In this document: positions 51,451-61,701 of the stretch, in pieces
Position numbering within the stretch: position 1 is the first letter of the stretch
Layout: each line of letters opens with the position of its first letter
Program-made: the position numbers and the translations under genes
DNA from: an uncultured Flavobacteriaceae bacterium
GTDB lineage: Bacteria; Bacteroidota; Bacteroidia; Flavobacteriales; Flavobacteriaceae
Direction: 5' to 3'
NCBI GenBank assembly: GCA_947497245.1
Contig: CANMFO010000001.1
Location: 1,550,001 to 1,614,000, forward strand
Length of the DNA: 64,000 nucleotides
Notes under the pieces: model-generated
The model's database searches: none
The model's input: the letters and a program-made list of their open reading frames with translations, nothing else
What the model was told of the DNA's origin: nothing

Positions 51451-54402
51451 ATGAAAAGAATACCTCTTGCTCTTGCGCTCCTTTGGTGCGGTGCATCGCT
51501 GTTCGCGCAAGATTACTTTCCAAAAAACGATGGTGTAAAATCGGAAAACAGGAACTACACTGCCTTCACCAACGCCAAAATCTTTGTAACGCCGACCCAA
51601 ATCATAGAACGGGGCACCTTGCTGATCCAGAACGGAAAAGTGGTACGGACGGGAAGCTCGGTCTCCCTGCCCAAAAATACCGTTGTGGTCGATTTGGCGG
51701 GAAAATCGATCTACCCGTCGTTCATTGATGTGTATTCCAATTTTGGTGTGGAGAAACCCAAGAAAGCCCAGGCAAATGGCCGATCGGCACAGTACAAAGC
51801 GTCTCGTGAAGGTTTTTATTGGAACGACCACATCATGCCGGAAAACGATGCCGTGGAGAAATTCAAATACGATGATAAAAAAGCCAAGGAACTGCGCAAT
51901 GCAGGCTTCGGGGCCATAAACGCGCATATCCAGGACGGCATTGCCCGGGGCACCGGTGTCCTGGTGGCCCTCAACGGGCGGGGAAGCGATGCGGACCGTA
52001 TCCTTGAGGATCGGTCGGCCCAGTATTTTTCCTTCAAAAAAAGTGTGGCCAAAAGACAGTCCTATCCCACTTCTTTAATGGGTGCCATGGCGCTGTTACG
52101 GCAAATGTACTACGATGCCGACTGGTATGCCAAGGGTCATGCAACGACCACGGACCGTGCGCTGAAAGCATTGAACGATAATGCGGTGTTGCCCCAGATT
52201 TTCGAGGGAGGCGACAAGGGAAATATCGTCCGTGCGGATGGCATAGGTGATAAATTTGGCATCCAGTATGCCATTGTGGGTGGAGGTGACGAGTATGAAA
52301 GAGTGGCCGATATCAAGGCCACGGGCGCCAAATTGATTCTTCCCCTCAATTTTCCCGATGCCTATGAACTTTCCAATCCGTATGCGGCCGGATACGTGTC
52401 CCTTGCCGACATGCGGCACTGGAACCAAGCTCCCGCCAATCCGAGGATACTGGCCGAAAATGGAATCGTTTTTTCATTTACCGCCCACCGGCTGAAATCT
52501 ATGGTCGATTTTAGGAAAAAATTGATGAAAGCTGTGGAATACGGTCTTCCCAAGACCAAGGCCCTGGAGGCCTTGACGACCGTCCCTGCCCAAATTCTGG
52601 GAAAATCGGCGATCTTGGGCTCTTTACAAAAGGGAAGTTTGGCCAACTTCCTGATCAGCTCGGGCGATATTTTTAATGAGAATACCACGATTTATGAAAA
52701 CTGGGTACAAGGCAACAAAAATGTGGTCAACGATATGTCACAGAAAGATATCCGCGGGGAGTATACGCTATCCACCGGAGGAAAAACCTTTGCCCTTTCA
52801 ATCATCGGGAAAGCTGGAAAACCCAAGGTTGAACTCAAACAGGATACCGTAAAACTGACCCAAAAATTTGCTTACGCCAATGATTGGATAGAACTGGCAT
52901 TTGTAGATAAGGACAGTAACAACTACCGAATGACCGGTTTGGTCAGGGCCGTTTCCGATGACATAAGTGGAAAGGCGGCCTTGCCCAATGGCAACGAATC
53001 CACTTTCAAAGCCACCAAAACGGCACCTTTTTCCAAAAAGGAAACATCGCAAAAGAAAGAAACCAGTGAACCTGAATGGGTACCCGTCACGTACCCAAAT
53101 ATGGCCTATGGGTATGCGTCCATTCCGAAAGCGGAGAACATGCTCTTTAAAAATGCCACGGTGTGGACCAGTGAGGACACCGGTGTTTTGGAGGAAACCG
53201 ACGTACTGGTCAAAAACGGAAAAATTGCCAAAATCGGAAAAAACTTGGGGGCAGGGGGCGCTCGGATCATCGATGCCTCTGGCAAGCACCTGACTGCTGG
53301 TATCATTGACGAACACAGCCATATTGCTGCCCTATCGATCAACGAGGCCGGGCATAATTCCTCGGCAGAGGTTGAAATGGAAGATGTGGTCGACCCCGAG
53401 GACAAGGGGATTTACCACGCGCTGGCCGGTGGGGTCACCTCCTTGCAGTTGTTGCACGGCTCGGCCAACCCCATTGGGGGGCGTTCGGCCATCCTGAAAT
53501 TGAAATGGGGCGAAAGTGCGGACAATATGATCTATCGTAACAGTCCCAAGTTTATCAAATTCGCCCTTGGGGAAAATGTAAAACAGAGCAACTGGAACAG
53601 CTATAGTCGTTTTCCCCAGACACGAATGGGTGTGGAACAGGTTTTTGTAAACTACTTCCAGCGCGCGAGGGAATACGAGGTCAAAAAAAGAAGCGGACAA
53701 CCCTACCGTGTTGATGAGGAGATGGAAGCACTCGTCGAGATCCTGAATGGCGAACGCTTCATCAGCTGCCATTCCTATGTACAGAGCGAGATCAATATGA
53801 TGATGAAGGTAGCTGAGAAATTTGGGTTTCGCATCAACACCTTCACCCATATTCTGGAAGGGTACAAAGTAGCCGATAAAATGGCGGAACACGGTGTGGG
53901 CGGTGGTACCTTTAGTGACTGGTGGGCCTATAAATTTGAGGTAAACGACGCCATCCCGTACAACGCCGCCATCATGCAACGCCAGGGCGTGACCGTGGCC
54001 ATCAATAGCGACGATGGCGAAATGATCCGTAGATTAAATCAAGAGGCGGGTAAGACCATTAAGTATGGGGACGTGACCGAATTGGAAGCCTGGAAGATGG
54101 TCACCATAAATCCGGCCAAACTACTGCACCTGGACGATAGAACGGGAAGCATCAAAGTAGGCAAGGATGCCGATCTAGTGCTGTGGAACGACCATCCGCT
54201 TTCGATCTACGCAAAAGCGGAAAAGACCATTATCGAAGGGGCCACGTATTTCGATCTGGAACGGGACAAACAACTACGGGAGTCGGTAAAGCGGGAACGC
54301 AACCAGCTCATCAATGGGATGCTAAAGGAAAAAACAAGGGGTGGAAAAACACAGGAACCCAAACAGAGCAAAAAGGAACGGATGCACTGTGAATCGCTTT
54401 GA
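51451..54402 (+). CDS. Secreted double-domain amidohydrolase-family protein
   Basis: A 983-aa protein with a signal peptide (MKRIPLALALLWCGASLFAQ) and two amidohydrolase-like halves. In the N-terminal half (about 30-440) the usual HxH metal site after the beta-sandwich is replaced: SIYPSFIDVYSNFG. In the C-terminal half (about 570-960) it is present (AGIIDEHSHIAAL), with further ligands in ISCHSYVQSE, FTHILEG and INSDDGEMIRRL. PAKLLHLDDRTGSIKVGKDADLVLWN is the family's closing motif. Only the second half should be active, probably on a cyclic amide or dipeptide outside the cytoplasm. A related gene follows 46 nt later. Confidence 0.88.
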   Translation: MKRIPLALALLWCGASLFAQDYFPKNDGVKSENRNYTAFTNAKIFVTPTQIIERGTLLIQNGKVVRTGSSVSLPKNTVVVDLAGKSIYPSFIDVYSNFGVEKPKKAQANGRSAQYKASREGFYWNDHIMPENDAVEKFKYDDKKAKELRNAGFGAINAHIQDGIARGTGVLVALNGRGSDADRILEDRSAQYFSFKKSVAKRQSYPTSLMGAMALLRQMYYDADWYAKGHATTTDRALKALNDNAVLPQIFEGGDKGNIVRADGIGDKFGIQYAIVGGGDEYERVADIKATGAKLILPLNFPDAYELSNPYAAGYVSLADMRHWNQAPANPRILAENGIVFSFTAHRLKSMVDFRKKLMKAVEYGLPKTKALEALTTVPAQILGKSAILGSLQKGSLANFLISSGDIFNENTTIYENWVQGNKNVVNDMSQKDIRGEYTLSTGGKTFALSIIGKAGKPKVELKQDTVKLTQKFAYANDWIELAFVDKDSNNYRMTGLVRAVSDDISGKAALPNGNESTFKATKTAPFSKKETSQKKETSEPEWVPVTYPNMAYGYASIPKAENMLFKNATVWTSEDTGVLEETDVLVKNGKIAKIGKNLGAGGARIIDASGKHLTAGIIDEHSHIAALSINEAGHNSSAEVEMEDVVDPEDKGIYHALAGGVTSLQLLHGSANPIGGRSAILKLKWGESADNMIYRNSPKFIKFALGENVKQSNWNSYSRFPQTRMGVEQVFVNYFQRAREYEVKKRSGQPYRVDEEMEALVEILNGERFISCHSYVQSEINMMMKVAEKFGFRINTFTHILEGYKVADKMAEHGVGGGTFSDWWAYKFEVNDAIPYNAAIMQRQGVTVAINSDDGEMIRRLNQEAGKTIKYGDVTELEAWKMVTINPAKLLHLDDRTGSIKVGKDADLVLWNDHPLSIYAKAEKTIIEGATYFDLERDKQLRESVKRERNQLINGMLKEKTRGGKTQEPKQSKKERMHCESL

Positions 54403-54448
54403 GAAGTACAGCATACAAACTAGGGATACGAAGTACAAAATGGATATC

Positions 54449-55744
54449 ATGAAAAAATTGGATTATATCATATTTGTTCTGTTGGGAATGGGTCTTAGCG
54501 CGGTAGCGCAACAGACCCCTGCGCCCAAGCAGACAGAAGCCATATACATTGAAGGGGCGACGGCACATTTGGGCAACGGGGAACTGATCGAAAATTCTTT
54601 GGTCATGTTCGAGCAGGGAAAACTGACCTTTGTGGGAAATGCCAATGCCAGAATCGCTCGAAAGGGGACAAAAATCGAAGGAAAGGGAAAGCATATCTAC
54701 CCGGGCTTTATTGCACCCAACAAGGCCCTGGGGCTTATCGAAGTGAACGCGGTCCGTGCCAGCAACGACCAGGACGAAATCGGGGATTTCATCCCCCATG
54801 TACGTAGTCTCATCGCCTATAACGCCGAATCGAAGGTAGTGGAAAGCATGCGGCCCAATGGGGTATTGCTGGGGCAAGTGACACCACAGGGCGGACGTAT
54901 CTCCGGTACTTCCTCCATCGTACAATTTGATGCCTGGAACTGGGAAGATGCCGCTGTTAAGGTCGATGACGGCATTCATTTGCGATGGCCCAAGAGTTTC
55001 CGTCAGGGCCGTCCGTGGATGGGCGAGGAACCGGGCTTTCGACCCAACGAGGAGTATCCAAAACAATTGGATCGGATGGAAGGTTTTATGCAGGGTGCGT
55101 TGGCCTACGGTAAGGGCCCGGTACAAGAAATGAACCTTGCCTTTGGGGCCATGCAGGGTATTTTTGACGGTACCCAAAAATTGTATATCCATGCCGACGG
55201 GGAAAGGGAAATCATCGATGCGGTAACCTTGTCCAAAACCTTCGGGGTGAAACACGCTGTTGTGGTCGGAGGTTATAACGCCTACAAGATTACGGACTTC
55301 CTAAAGCAAAACGACATCCCAGTATTGGTACAGTTTACCCATAGGCTCCCAGCTTTTGATGATGAAGATTACGATTTGCCCTATAAACTGCCCAAACTTT
55401 TGGCCGATGCCGGGCTCTTGGTGGCCCTTCAGAACGGAAATGCCTCGAACTTCCAGACCCGGAACTTGCCTTTCTATGCCGGGCAGGTGGTGGGACAGGG
55501 AATGGACAAGGAAAAGGCACTCCAATTGATTACGGGAAATTCTGCGAAAATCCTGGGTATTGACGATGCCTATGGTACCTTGGCCGTAGGTAAAAGCGCT
55601 ACCTTATTTATTTCGGAAGGCGATGCTCTCGATATGCGCGGAAATCAATTGACACATGCCTTCATCGATGGCCGGAACCTCTCTTTGGAAACCCATCAGA
55701 CCGAACTCTGGAAACGGTACATGAAAAAGTTTGAAGGGAAGTAG
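54449..55744 (+). CDS. Secreted amidohydrolase-like protein lacking the metal site
   Basis: A 431-aa exported protein (signal KKLDYIIFVLLGMGLSAVAQ) resembling the N-terminal half of the preceding protein. The beta-sandwich (GATAHLGNGELIENSLVMFE) and closing motif (SAKILGIDDAYGTLAVGKSA) are kept, but the HxH site reads YPGFIAPNKALG and the later Asp region reads VALQNGNASNFQTRN. It is probably catalytically inactive and may act as a partner of its neighbour. Start ATG at 54449; an ATG at 54440 and an open frame back to 54341 are less suitable. Confidence 0.84.
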   Translation: MKKLDYIIFVLLGMGLSAVAQQTPAPKQTEAIYIEGATAHLGNGELIENSLVMFEQGKLTFVGNANARIARKGTKIEGKGKHIYPGFIAPNKALGLIEVNAVRASNDQDEIGDFIPHVRSLIAYNAESKVVESMRPNGVLLGQVTPQGGRISGTSSIVQFDAWNWEDAAVKVDDGIHLRWPKSFRQGRPWMGEEPGFRPNEEYPKQLDRMEGFMQGALAYGKGPVQEMNLAFGAMQGIFDGTQKLYIHADGEREIIDAVTLSKTFGVKHAVVVGGYNAYKITDFLKQNDIPVLVQFTHRLPAFDDEDYDLPYKLPKLLADAGLLVALQNGNASNFQTRNLPFYAGQVVGQGMDKEKALQLITGNSAKILGIDDAYGTLAVGKSATLFISEGDALDMRGNQLTHAFIDGRNLSLETHQTELWKRYMKKFEGK

Positions 55745-55886
55745 TGCACCGCGAACAGGGGTCCAAGCGGAAATGACCACTCCTGAAAAGGAAAGGGAAA
55801 ACCGAGGAAAACAGCCTGGGCGGCGAGGAACAGGTGTTCGCATGCACCCATTTATTATCGCATTGTCCCCGGCCAAATAAAATGCT

Positions 55887-56756
55887 TTGCCAACAATAAC
55901 ATCAAACGACATCCAGATCCAATGTGCCGACGGTACCGCATTAGCGGCAAGCTTGTTTACGCCAAATGCTTCCGTAAAGGCCAGTATAATGCTGGCCCCG
56001 GCAACTGGGATCAAAAGAAGGTTTTACGCCGCCTTTGCCCAATTTCTTACCGAACATGGATATGCCGTGCTCACCTTCGACAATCGTGGGATCGGGGATT
56101 CTTTGGACGGCCCTATCAAAAAGTGCAAGGCCTCCCTGCAGGATTGGGGCGAATGGGATATGCCGGCGGTTTTGGAAGAACTGAAATCACGTTTTCCACA
56201 AGGGCCCTACCACCTCATTGGCCACAGTGCTGGTGGACAACTGGTGGGATTGATGCCCAATTGCCAAGACCTGACCTCCATGTTCAATGTGGCCTCCTCT
56301 TCAGGACGGATGGCAAATATGCGGTACCCTTTCCGGTTTCTGGCCCTTTTTTTTATGAAAGTCTATATTCCGCTCAACAACCTGTTGTTCGGCTACACCA
56401 ATGCCCAATGGGTAGGTATGGGGGAGCCTCTGCCCAAGGGTGTGGCGCGGCAATGGAGCGAATGGTGCAGTGGACAGGGTTACGTGAAAACGGCTTTCGG
56501 AAAATCGGTTCGAAAACACAACTATGATGAAATAGGTTTCCCATCACTATGGCTCTACGCTTCGGATGATGACATTGCGATCAAAGAAAATGTGGAGGAT
56601 ATGATCGGCGTGTTCAAACAACTTCCAGCAGAAACCCGCGTCCTGGTCCCTGAAGAACATGAACTTGTCGAAATCGGACATATGAAATTCTTTAGCCGCA
56701 AGAACAGGATGCTTTGGGATATTGCACTACGTTGGTTGGACCACAAAACACCTTGA
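55887..56756 (+). CDS. Alpha/beta hydrolase
   Basis: A 289-aa hydrolase without signal peptide. The nucleophile elbow is GHSAGG (HLIGHSAGGQLVG), preceded by VLTFDNRGIGDS, which is typical of the alpha/beta fold. An acid is likely in LWLYASDDDIAI and the His in EIGHMKFFSRKN. The start appears to be TTG at 55887, as no ATG or GTG is available before the conserved DIQIQCADGTALAA strand. It resembles uncharacterised quorum-type or lysophospholipase-like hydrolases; substrate unknown. Confidence 0.82.
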   Translation: MPTITSNDIQIQCADGTALAASLFTPNASVKASIMLAPATGIKRRFYAAFAQFLTEHGYAVLTFDNRGIGDSLDGPIKKCKASLQDWGEWDMPAVLEELKSRFPQGPYHLIGHSAGGQLVGLMPNCQDLTSMFNVASSSGRMANMRYPFRFLALFFMKVYIPLNNLLFGYTNAQWVGMGEPLPKGVARQWSEWCSGQGYVKTAFGKSVRKHNYDEIGFPSLWLYASDDDIAIKENVEDMIGVFKQLPAETRVLVPEEHELVEIGHMKFFSRKNRMLWDIALRWLDHKTP

Positions 56757-56907
56757 CCAATAGCTCCCATACGGAACGCTTCGCAAAGGGTAAAGTACCC
56801 TGCTGGGTTCCTATTCCTTTTCGTATTTGGTTTTTTTGAGTAGCTTTACGGGAACTACAAAGAACGAATTCGTACTGAAAAAATCCGCTACCACAAACTT
56901 CAAAAAA

Positions 56908-58476
56908 ATGAAAAACCTGATTACGCTTCTCCTTGTAACACTAGTATTGACTTCCTGCGGTCAAAAACGGGCAAAGTCCGACCAAGCGGATGACCTTCCC
57001 CGTGTCGCCATTGCCGGGATCGCCATCGAATCGAGCACCTTCTCCCCGGCACGGTCCCATGAGGACGCGTTTCATCCTGCGGTCGGGGAAGAGATTTTTT
57101 CATCCTATCCGTTTTTTGCCCCCGATTCGGCCAATCGCAAAAGGGCACATTGGATTCCTACCTTTCGGGGCCGCTCGCTGCCCGGAGGTACAGTTACCCG
57201 GGAGGCCTATGAATCAATGGTCGGCAAGACCCTGAAGATGCTCAAAGAGAACTTGCCCTACGATGGGCTCTTCTTCGATATCCACGGCGCCATGAGCGTG
57301 GTGGGGCTCGACGATCCCGAAGGGGATCTGATCGCCCGTATCCGGGAAGTGATCGGTTCGGACGTATTGGTCTCCACTTCCATGGATCTGCACGGTAATG
57401 TCTCCGAACGACTCGCCCATCACAGCGACTTGATAACCTGCTACCGTATGGCCCCGCACGAGGACGCTTTGGAATCGAAAAAAAGGGCAGTGGACAACCT
57501 GCTCGACCGTCTGGAAAGCGGTAAGGGAAAACCGGCCTACAAGGCCTGGGTGCCCGTACCCATTTTGTTGCCGGGCGAGAAGACAAGTACCCGTATCGAA
57601 CCGGGTAAGAGTCTGTATGCCAAGGTAGATCCGGTGACCAAGGAAGATGGGGTGATCGATGCCGCCATCTGGATCGGCTATGCCTGGGCCGATGAACCAC
57701 GCAACCATGCCGTGGTCATGGCCACTGGGGATGACCAGGAAAAAGTGGGAAAAGCCGCCGAGGGACTCGCCAATAGTTTTTGGGAGGCCCGGAACGAATT
57801 TGAGTTCGTGGCCCCCACGGCCACCCTCGAGGAAAGCTTAAAACTGGCCCTGGCCAGTGACAAAAAACCCTATATGATCAGTGATATGGGCGACAATCCC
57901 ACGGCAGGTGGTGCCGGGGATGTTACCTGGACCTTAAGGGAACTGCTCACGCGGCCTGAGTTTAAGACCGAAAACGGGCCTTCCCTGATCTATGCCTCCA
58001 TTCCGGGTCCGGAAATGATCGAACAGGCCGTCAAGGTCGGCATCGGAGGGAAAGTGGACGCCCCTGTCGGTGCGGCCATCGATGCCCGATTTGCTCCCCC
58101 GGTCCAGCTGAAGGGAACCGTAACTGCAATCAAAGAGGGCGACCGGCATGCAGGTACCGAAGTGGTGGTGAAAGTGGGGAGCATATATGTCATCGTTACC
58201 AAAAAAAGAAAGCCCTACCATCGGGAAAGCGATTTTACCGACCTGGAACTCGATCCGCGAAACACCAATATCGTGGTGGTCAAGATCGGTTATCTGGTCC
58301 CCCAACTCTACGACATGCGGGGAGATTGGATCATGGCACTCACCCCGGGCGGCGTTGACCAGGATTTGGAGCGTTTGGGCTATAAACGGATCAAACGGCC
58401 CATGTTCCCCTTGGACAAGGATATGGAGGATCCTGATCTGAGTGCACGCTTTATCCCGGCCTCGGATAGCAAATAA
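56908..58476 (+). CDS. M81-family (MlrC/microcystinase-like) metallopeptidase, lipoprotein
   Basis: A 522-aa lipoprotein: signal MKNLITLLLVTLVLTSCG, Cys17. The MlrC N-terminal domain begins RVAIAGIAIESSTFSP and holds FFDIHGAMSV and STSMDLHGNVSERLAHHSD, where the Asp and His residues are the expected zinc ligands. The C-terminal domain includes YMISDMGDNPTAGGAGD. MlrC was described for breakdown of linearised microcystin, but most members act on unknown peptides or peptidomimetics. Start at ATG 56908, 27 codons inside a longer open frame. Confidence 0.88.
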   Translation: MKNLITLLLVTLVLTSCGQKRAKSDQADDLPRVAIAGIAIESSTFSPARSHEDAFHPAVGEEIFSSYPFFAPDSANRKRAHWIPTFRGRSLPGGTVTREAYESMVGKTLKMLKENLPYDGLFFDIHGAMSVVGLDDPEGDLIARIREVIGSDVLVSTSMDLHGNVSERLAHHSDLITCYRMAPHEDALESKKRAVDNLLDRLESGKGKPAYKAWVPVPILLPGEKTSTRIEPGKSLYAKVDPVTKEDGVIDAAIWIGYAWADEPRNHAVVMATGDDQEKVGKAAEGLANSFWEARNEFEFVAPTATLEESLKLALASDKKPYMISDMGDNPTAGGAGDVTWTLRELLTRPEFKTENGPSLIYASIPGPEMIEQAVKVGIGGKVDAPVGAAIDARFAPPVQLKGTVTAIKEGDRHAGTEVVVKVGSIYVIVTKKRKPYHRESDFTDLELDPRNTNIVVVKIGYLVPQLYDMRGDWIMALTPGGVDQDLERLGYKRIKRPMFPLDKDMEDPDLSARFIPASDSK

Positions 58477-58655
58477 GGATATCGTTGCAGGAAGTCCTGC
58501 CCAAAGCGGTACGATTCAACAATCTATTGCCTTCCGGTGCAGGATCAACTTATGTAACGAAATCCCATTCGGTGCGTCCTATAAGGGCAATTACGGACCA
58601 AAGGCCATCGTCACTATAGCAGGCCTAACCCTTAAAACTTTTGAAAGTGCGCAAC

Positions 58656-59627
58656 ATGAAAGCCATGATCTGTTCCCGGTACGGGTCCCCGGGGCAACTT
58701 CAACTCCAGGAAGTTCCCATTCCCTCACCCAAGCCCCATGAGGTCCTGGTCAAGGTGCGGGCCACGGCGGTGAACGATTACGATTGGGGCATGGTACGTG
58801 GCAAACCCTATCTTTACCGCCTGCTCTTTGGGCTGTTGAAACCCAAACACCCTGTACCGGGCATGGAATTGGCAGGTACGGTAGCGGCCCTTGGTGCAGG
58901 GGCGTCCTCCTTTAAGGTGGGCGATGCCGTATATGGGGATATCTCGGAACACGGTTTCGGCAGTTTTGCCGAATACTGCTGTACGCACGAAAAGACCTTG
59001 GTCCTAAAGCCCGGTTCCATGGGCTTCGAAGAGGCGACCGCCATTCCCCATGCGACCATGCTCGCCTATCAGGGACTCGTTGATATGGGAAAGATCAAAG
59101 AAGGGCAGAATGTCTTGATCAACGGTGCCGGTGGCGGTGTGGGGACCTTCGGACTTCAGTTGGCCAAATTATATGGCGCTCGGGTCACCGGCGTGGACAC
59201 GGGCGACAAGCTCAACATGATGCAAACCCTGGGTTTTGATCACATAATCGATTATAAGACGCTGGATTTCACCCGAAATGCACAGCGGTACGACCTCATC
59301 CTGGACGCCAAGACCAACCGCTCCCCCTTTGCCTATTTAAGGTCACTAAAGCCCTCAGGTACCTATGTGACCGTTGGGGGTAGTGTGGGCCGCCTGCTCC
59401 TGTTGTTCCTGCTCAAGGGATCGATATATCGGTTCAGCAATAAAAGGATGCACGTCCTTGCTCTAAAGCCCAACAAAGACCTGGCCTATATGAACGAACT
59501 TTTTAACGCCGGGCGGCTCAAGCCCGTCCTGGACGGTCCCTACCCCTTGGAAAAACTACCTTGGGCACTCCAGTACTTCGGGGAGGGTAAACATCGGGGG
59601 AAAGTAATCATCAAAATGCCGACCTAG
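58656..59627 (+). CDS. NAD(P)-dependent alcohol dehydrogenase/quinone oxidoreductase (MDR family)
   Basis: A 323-aa medium-chain dehydrogenase. N-terminal GroES-like domain: KPHEVLVKVRATAVNDYDW, PGMELAGTVAALGAGASSFKVGD. The Rossmann domain has NVLINGAGGGVGTFGLQLAKLYG. There are no Cys-rich structural zinc site and no catalytic Cys in the usual place, so it is of the zinc-free quinone-oxidoreductase type. Start ATG at 58656 is preferred to a TTG at 58641. The 179 nt before it are without recognisable features. Confidence 0.88.
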   Translation: MKAMICSRYGSPGQLQLQEVPIPSPKPHEVLVKVRATAVNDYDWGMVRGKPYLYRLLFGLLKPKHPVPGMELAGTVAALGAGASSFKVGDAVYGDISEHGFGSFAEYCCTHEKTLVLKPGSMGFEEATAIPHATMLAYQGLVDMGKIKEGQNVLINGAGGGVGTFGLQLAKLYGARVTGVDTGDKLNMMQTLGFDHIIDYKTLDFTRNAQRYDLILDAKTNRSPFAYLRSLKPSGTYVTVGGSVGRLLLLFLLKGSIYRFSNKRMHVLALKPNKDLAYMNELFNAGRLKPVLDGPYPLEKLPWALQYFGEGKHRGKVIIKMPT

Positions 59628-59925
59628 TCGCTCGAAAACAAATGGGAACGGCACCCATAGCAATAGCCCATTTTGCACCTCCAATCCCTATTACGTTTTT
59701 TTCATTTGTATCATGGGTACTTCCCTATCGATTTTTTATATTATTGTACCTCGGGTTCCAGCCCGCTTACAATCTATTTTTGAAAATACGCTTTGACCAG
59801 TGGCGTGCAAAGTGGTTTTTTTGGGGGCACCTAATCAAAGCGTCCTATTGAATGTTGACATCCAGTATTTCATCAATAAGATATATTCGAAAGGCCTTTT
59901 ATGGCTTACTTGAAAAAACAAAAAA

Positions 59926-60852
59926 ATGAAATCCCATCAGTTCCCAATCTATTGTTTACTTGCGTTTATAACTGCCTGCATCCCTTTGCAAAAACCCGAT
60001 AGGAACTATGACGTAACCGTTAAAAAACCGACATTCATCACTGAATTTCCAAAGATACTTTATGATGAAGCCCATTTAAACACGCACAGGGCAAGCGGCA
60101 CCTATAAACCCTTTATTGATCTAATAACCAATGACGGATACGAAGTATCGGTGAACAAGGAACGTTTTTCGATCAAAATACTGGGTAATTGCGACTTGCT
60201 CATTATCTGCAATGCCAAAAGTCACAAAAGTCTTCCAAGGGATGTTGGCGCCTTCACAAAGGAAGAATGCAAGATTGTAAATCAATGGGTCAAAAATGGA
60301 GGGTCCTTGCTCCTGATTGCCGACCACCATCCTTTTGGCCTTGCAAACCGGTCTTTAGCGCTGACCTTTGGAGTGGAAATGGGTGGCGGCACCGTGAAAG
60401 ATCCAGTTGAAAGGAATGGAAAACAAAACGGACAGATTGAATTTAGTCGTTCCAACGGATTGCTCAAAGACCACCGAATTACCAATGGGTACGGTCAGGG
60501 TGAAAAAGTAACGAAAGTGGTATCGTTCACGGGCCAATCGTTGAAAGGGAATGTTTCAAAAAATTCGTTCCTCAGGTTTGGTGAAAATGCCACTGAAGTC
60601 CGGCCGGATTCCATATGGGTCGAGAAGGGAAAGAATTACATAAGTTTTGCAAAACCAGTTTCGGTGGCAGGGTTAAGCCAGGCCATTGCGATCGAATATG
60701 GTCGAGGTAGAGTCGTCATTTTGGGCGAGGCGGCAATGCTCAGTGCACAAAAGTTTTTCGGAAATAAGTTTGGAATGAATTTCCCGGAAGATTCCGACAA
60801 CAGGCAATTTGCACTCAACGTGGTACATTGGCTTACAGAAAAAAAGCTGTAA
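59926..60852 (+). CDS. DUF4350-like lipoprotein, low G+C
   Basis: A 308-aa exported protein with signal HQFPIYCLLAFITACIP (Cys18 probably lipidated). The fold appears related to the glutamine-amidotransferase/DUF4350 group: ILYDEAHLNTHR, CDLLIICNAKSHK, WVKNGGSLLLIADHHPFG, and AIAIEYGRGRVVILGEAAML. No catalytic Cys is seen in the usual elbow, so it may bind rather than hydrolyse. Sampled lines average about 43% G+C against 53-58% in the genes on either side, which hints at separate ancestry. Confidence 0.7.
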   Translation: MKSHQFPIYCLLAFITACIPLQKPDRNYDVTVKKPTFITEFPKILYDEAHLNTHRASGTYKPFIDLITNDGYEVSVNKERFSIKILGNCDLLIICNAKSHKSLPRDVGAFTKEECKIVNQWVKNGGSLLLIADHHPFGLANRSLALTFGVEMGGGTVKDPVERNGKQNGQIEFSRSNGLLKDHRITNGYGQGEKVTKVVSFTGQSLKGNVSKNSFLRFGENATEVRPDSIWVEKGKNYISFAKPVSVAGLSQAIAIEYGRGRVVILGEAAMLSAQKFFGNKFGMNFPEDSDNRQFALNVVHWLTEKKL

Positions 60853-60988
60853 GCCGATGTTTTTCCATCCATACATCACCACTTGAACCGGATATGACGA
60901 TTCCTAATTTCCAATTTTCTGACTACATTCGCCTTATGGCCGGGGGCGGCTTTTGTTCGTAAACCCGCTGCATAAAAGATTCTAAAAC

Positions 60989-61618
60989 ATGGCCCCGACA
61001 AAAGAGGTGCTAAGACAGATCCAATGGTTTACGGAACCTGGACTTCAGGAAAAAATCCTGGAGCATTGTCAGGTTCTGACCTTTGAAAAAGGGGATGTTA
61101 TCGTGCGGGAGGGAGAATATGTAAAAGTGGTCCCCATCGTCATTTCCGGATCGATTCGGGTCTTTCAGACCAAGGAGGACCGGGAGATCTTACTGTACTA
61201 CGTAGAACCGGGCCAGACCTGTATGATGTCGCTGTCGGCCTGTTTTTATAACAACGAAAGTCCATCACAGGCCGTTGCGGTGGAACTGACCACGGTGCTG
61301 ACCGTCCCGACGCGTTTTATAGCCGAATGGCAAAAGGAATATGCCTCCTGGAACCGTTTTGTGATCAAGACCTTTAGAAACCGTTATGACGAACTGCTCG
61401 ATACCCTGGAGCGTGTCGCCTTCGACCATGTGGACCAGCGGGTGATGGCCTATCTCCAATTTAGGGCATCACGGCAGGAAAGCGATACGGTGGAAATCTC
61501 CCACCAACAACTTGCCAATGAACTCGGCACCACCCGTGTGGTCATCTCCCGGATACTCAAACAATTTGAACTCGAGGGGAAGGTGGCGTTGCACCGGGGC
61601 AGGATCCAACTCCATTAA
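60989..61618 (+). CDS. Crp/Fnr-family transcriptional regulator
   Basis: A 209-aa regulator: a cyclic-nucleotide-binding-like beta barrel (residues about 25-120, LTFEKGDVIVREGEYVKVVP, ILLYYVEPGQTCMMS) and a C-terminal winged helix (VEISHQQLANELGTTRVVIS, RILKQFELEGKVALHRGRI). It lacks the Cys cluster of FNR. Flavobacterial members often control neighbouring redox or efflux genes. The target may be the DinB gene or the surrounding genes, but no clear palindromic site was found. Confidence 0.9.
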   Translation: MAPTKEVLRQIQWFTEPGLQEKILEHCQVLTFEKGDVIVREGEYVKVVPIVISGSIRVFQTKEDREILLYYVEPGQTCMMSLSACFYNNESPSQAVAVELTTVLTVPTRFIAEWQKEYASWNRFVIKTFRNRYDELLDTLERVAFDHVDQRVMAYLQFRASRQESDTVEISHQQLANELGTTRVVISRILKQFELEGKVALHRGRIQLH

Positions 61619-61701
61619 TTTTCCCCAATGTATCTTTTGATACCGTTTTAAGGGATGCGGCGGAGCTTACTTTGCGGCATAATCTTAAAACAACAGCAAA
61701 A

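Noticed and set aside
59642-59851. A 69-codon plus-strand open frame with hydrophobic stretches
   Set aside because: No promoter, no family signal, and low complexity. It could be a small membrane protein but the evidence is too thin to list.
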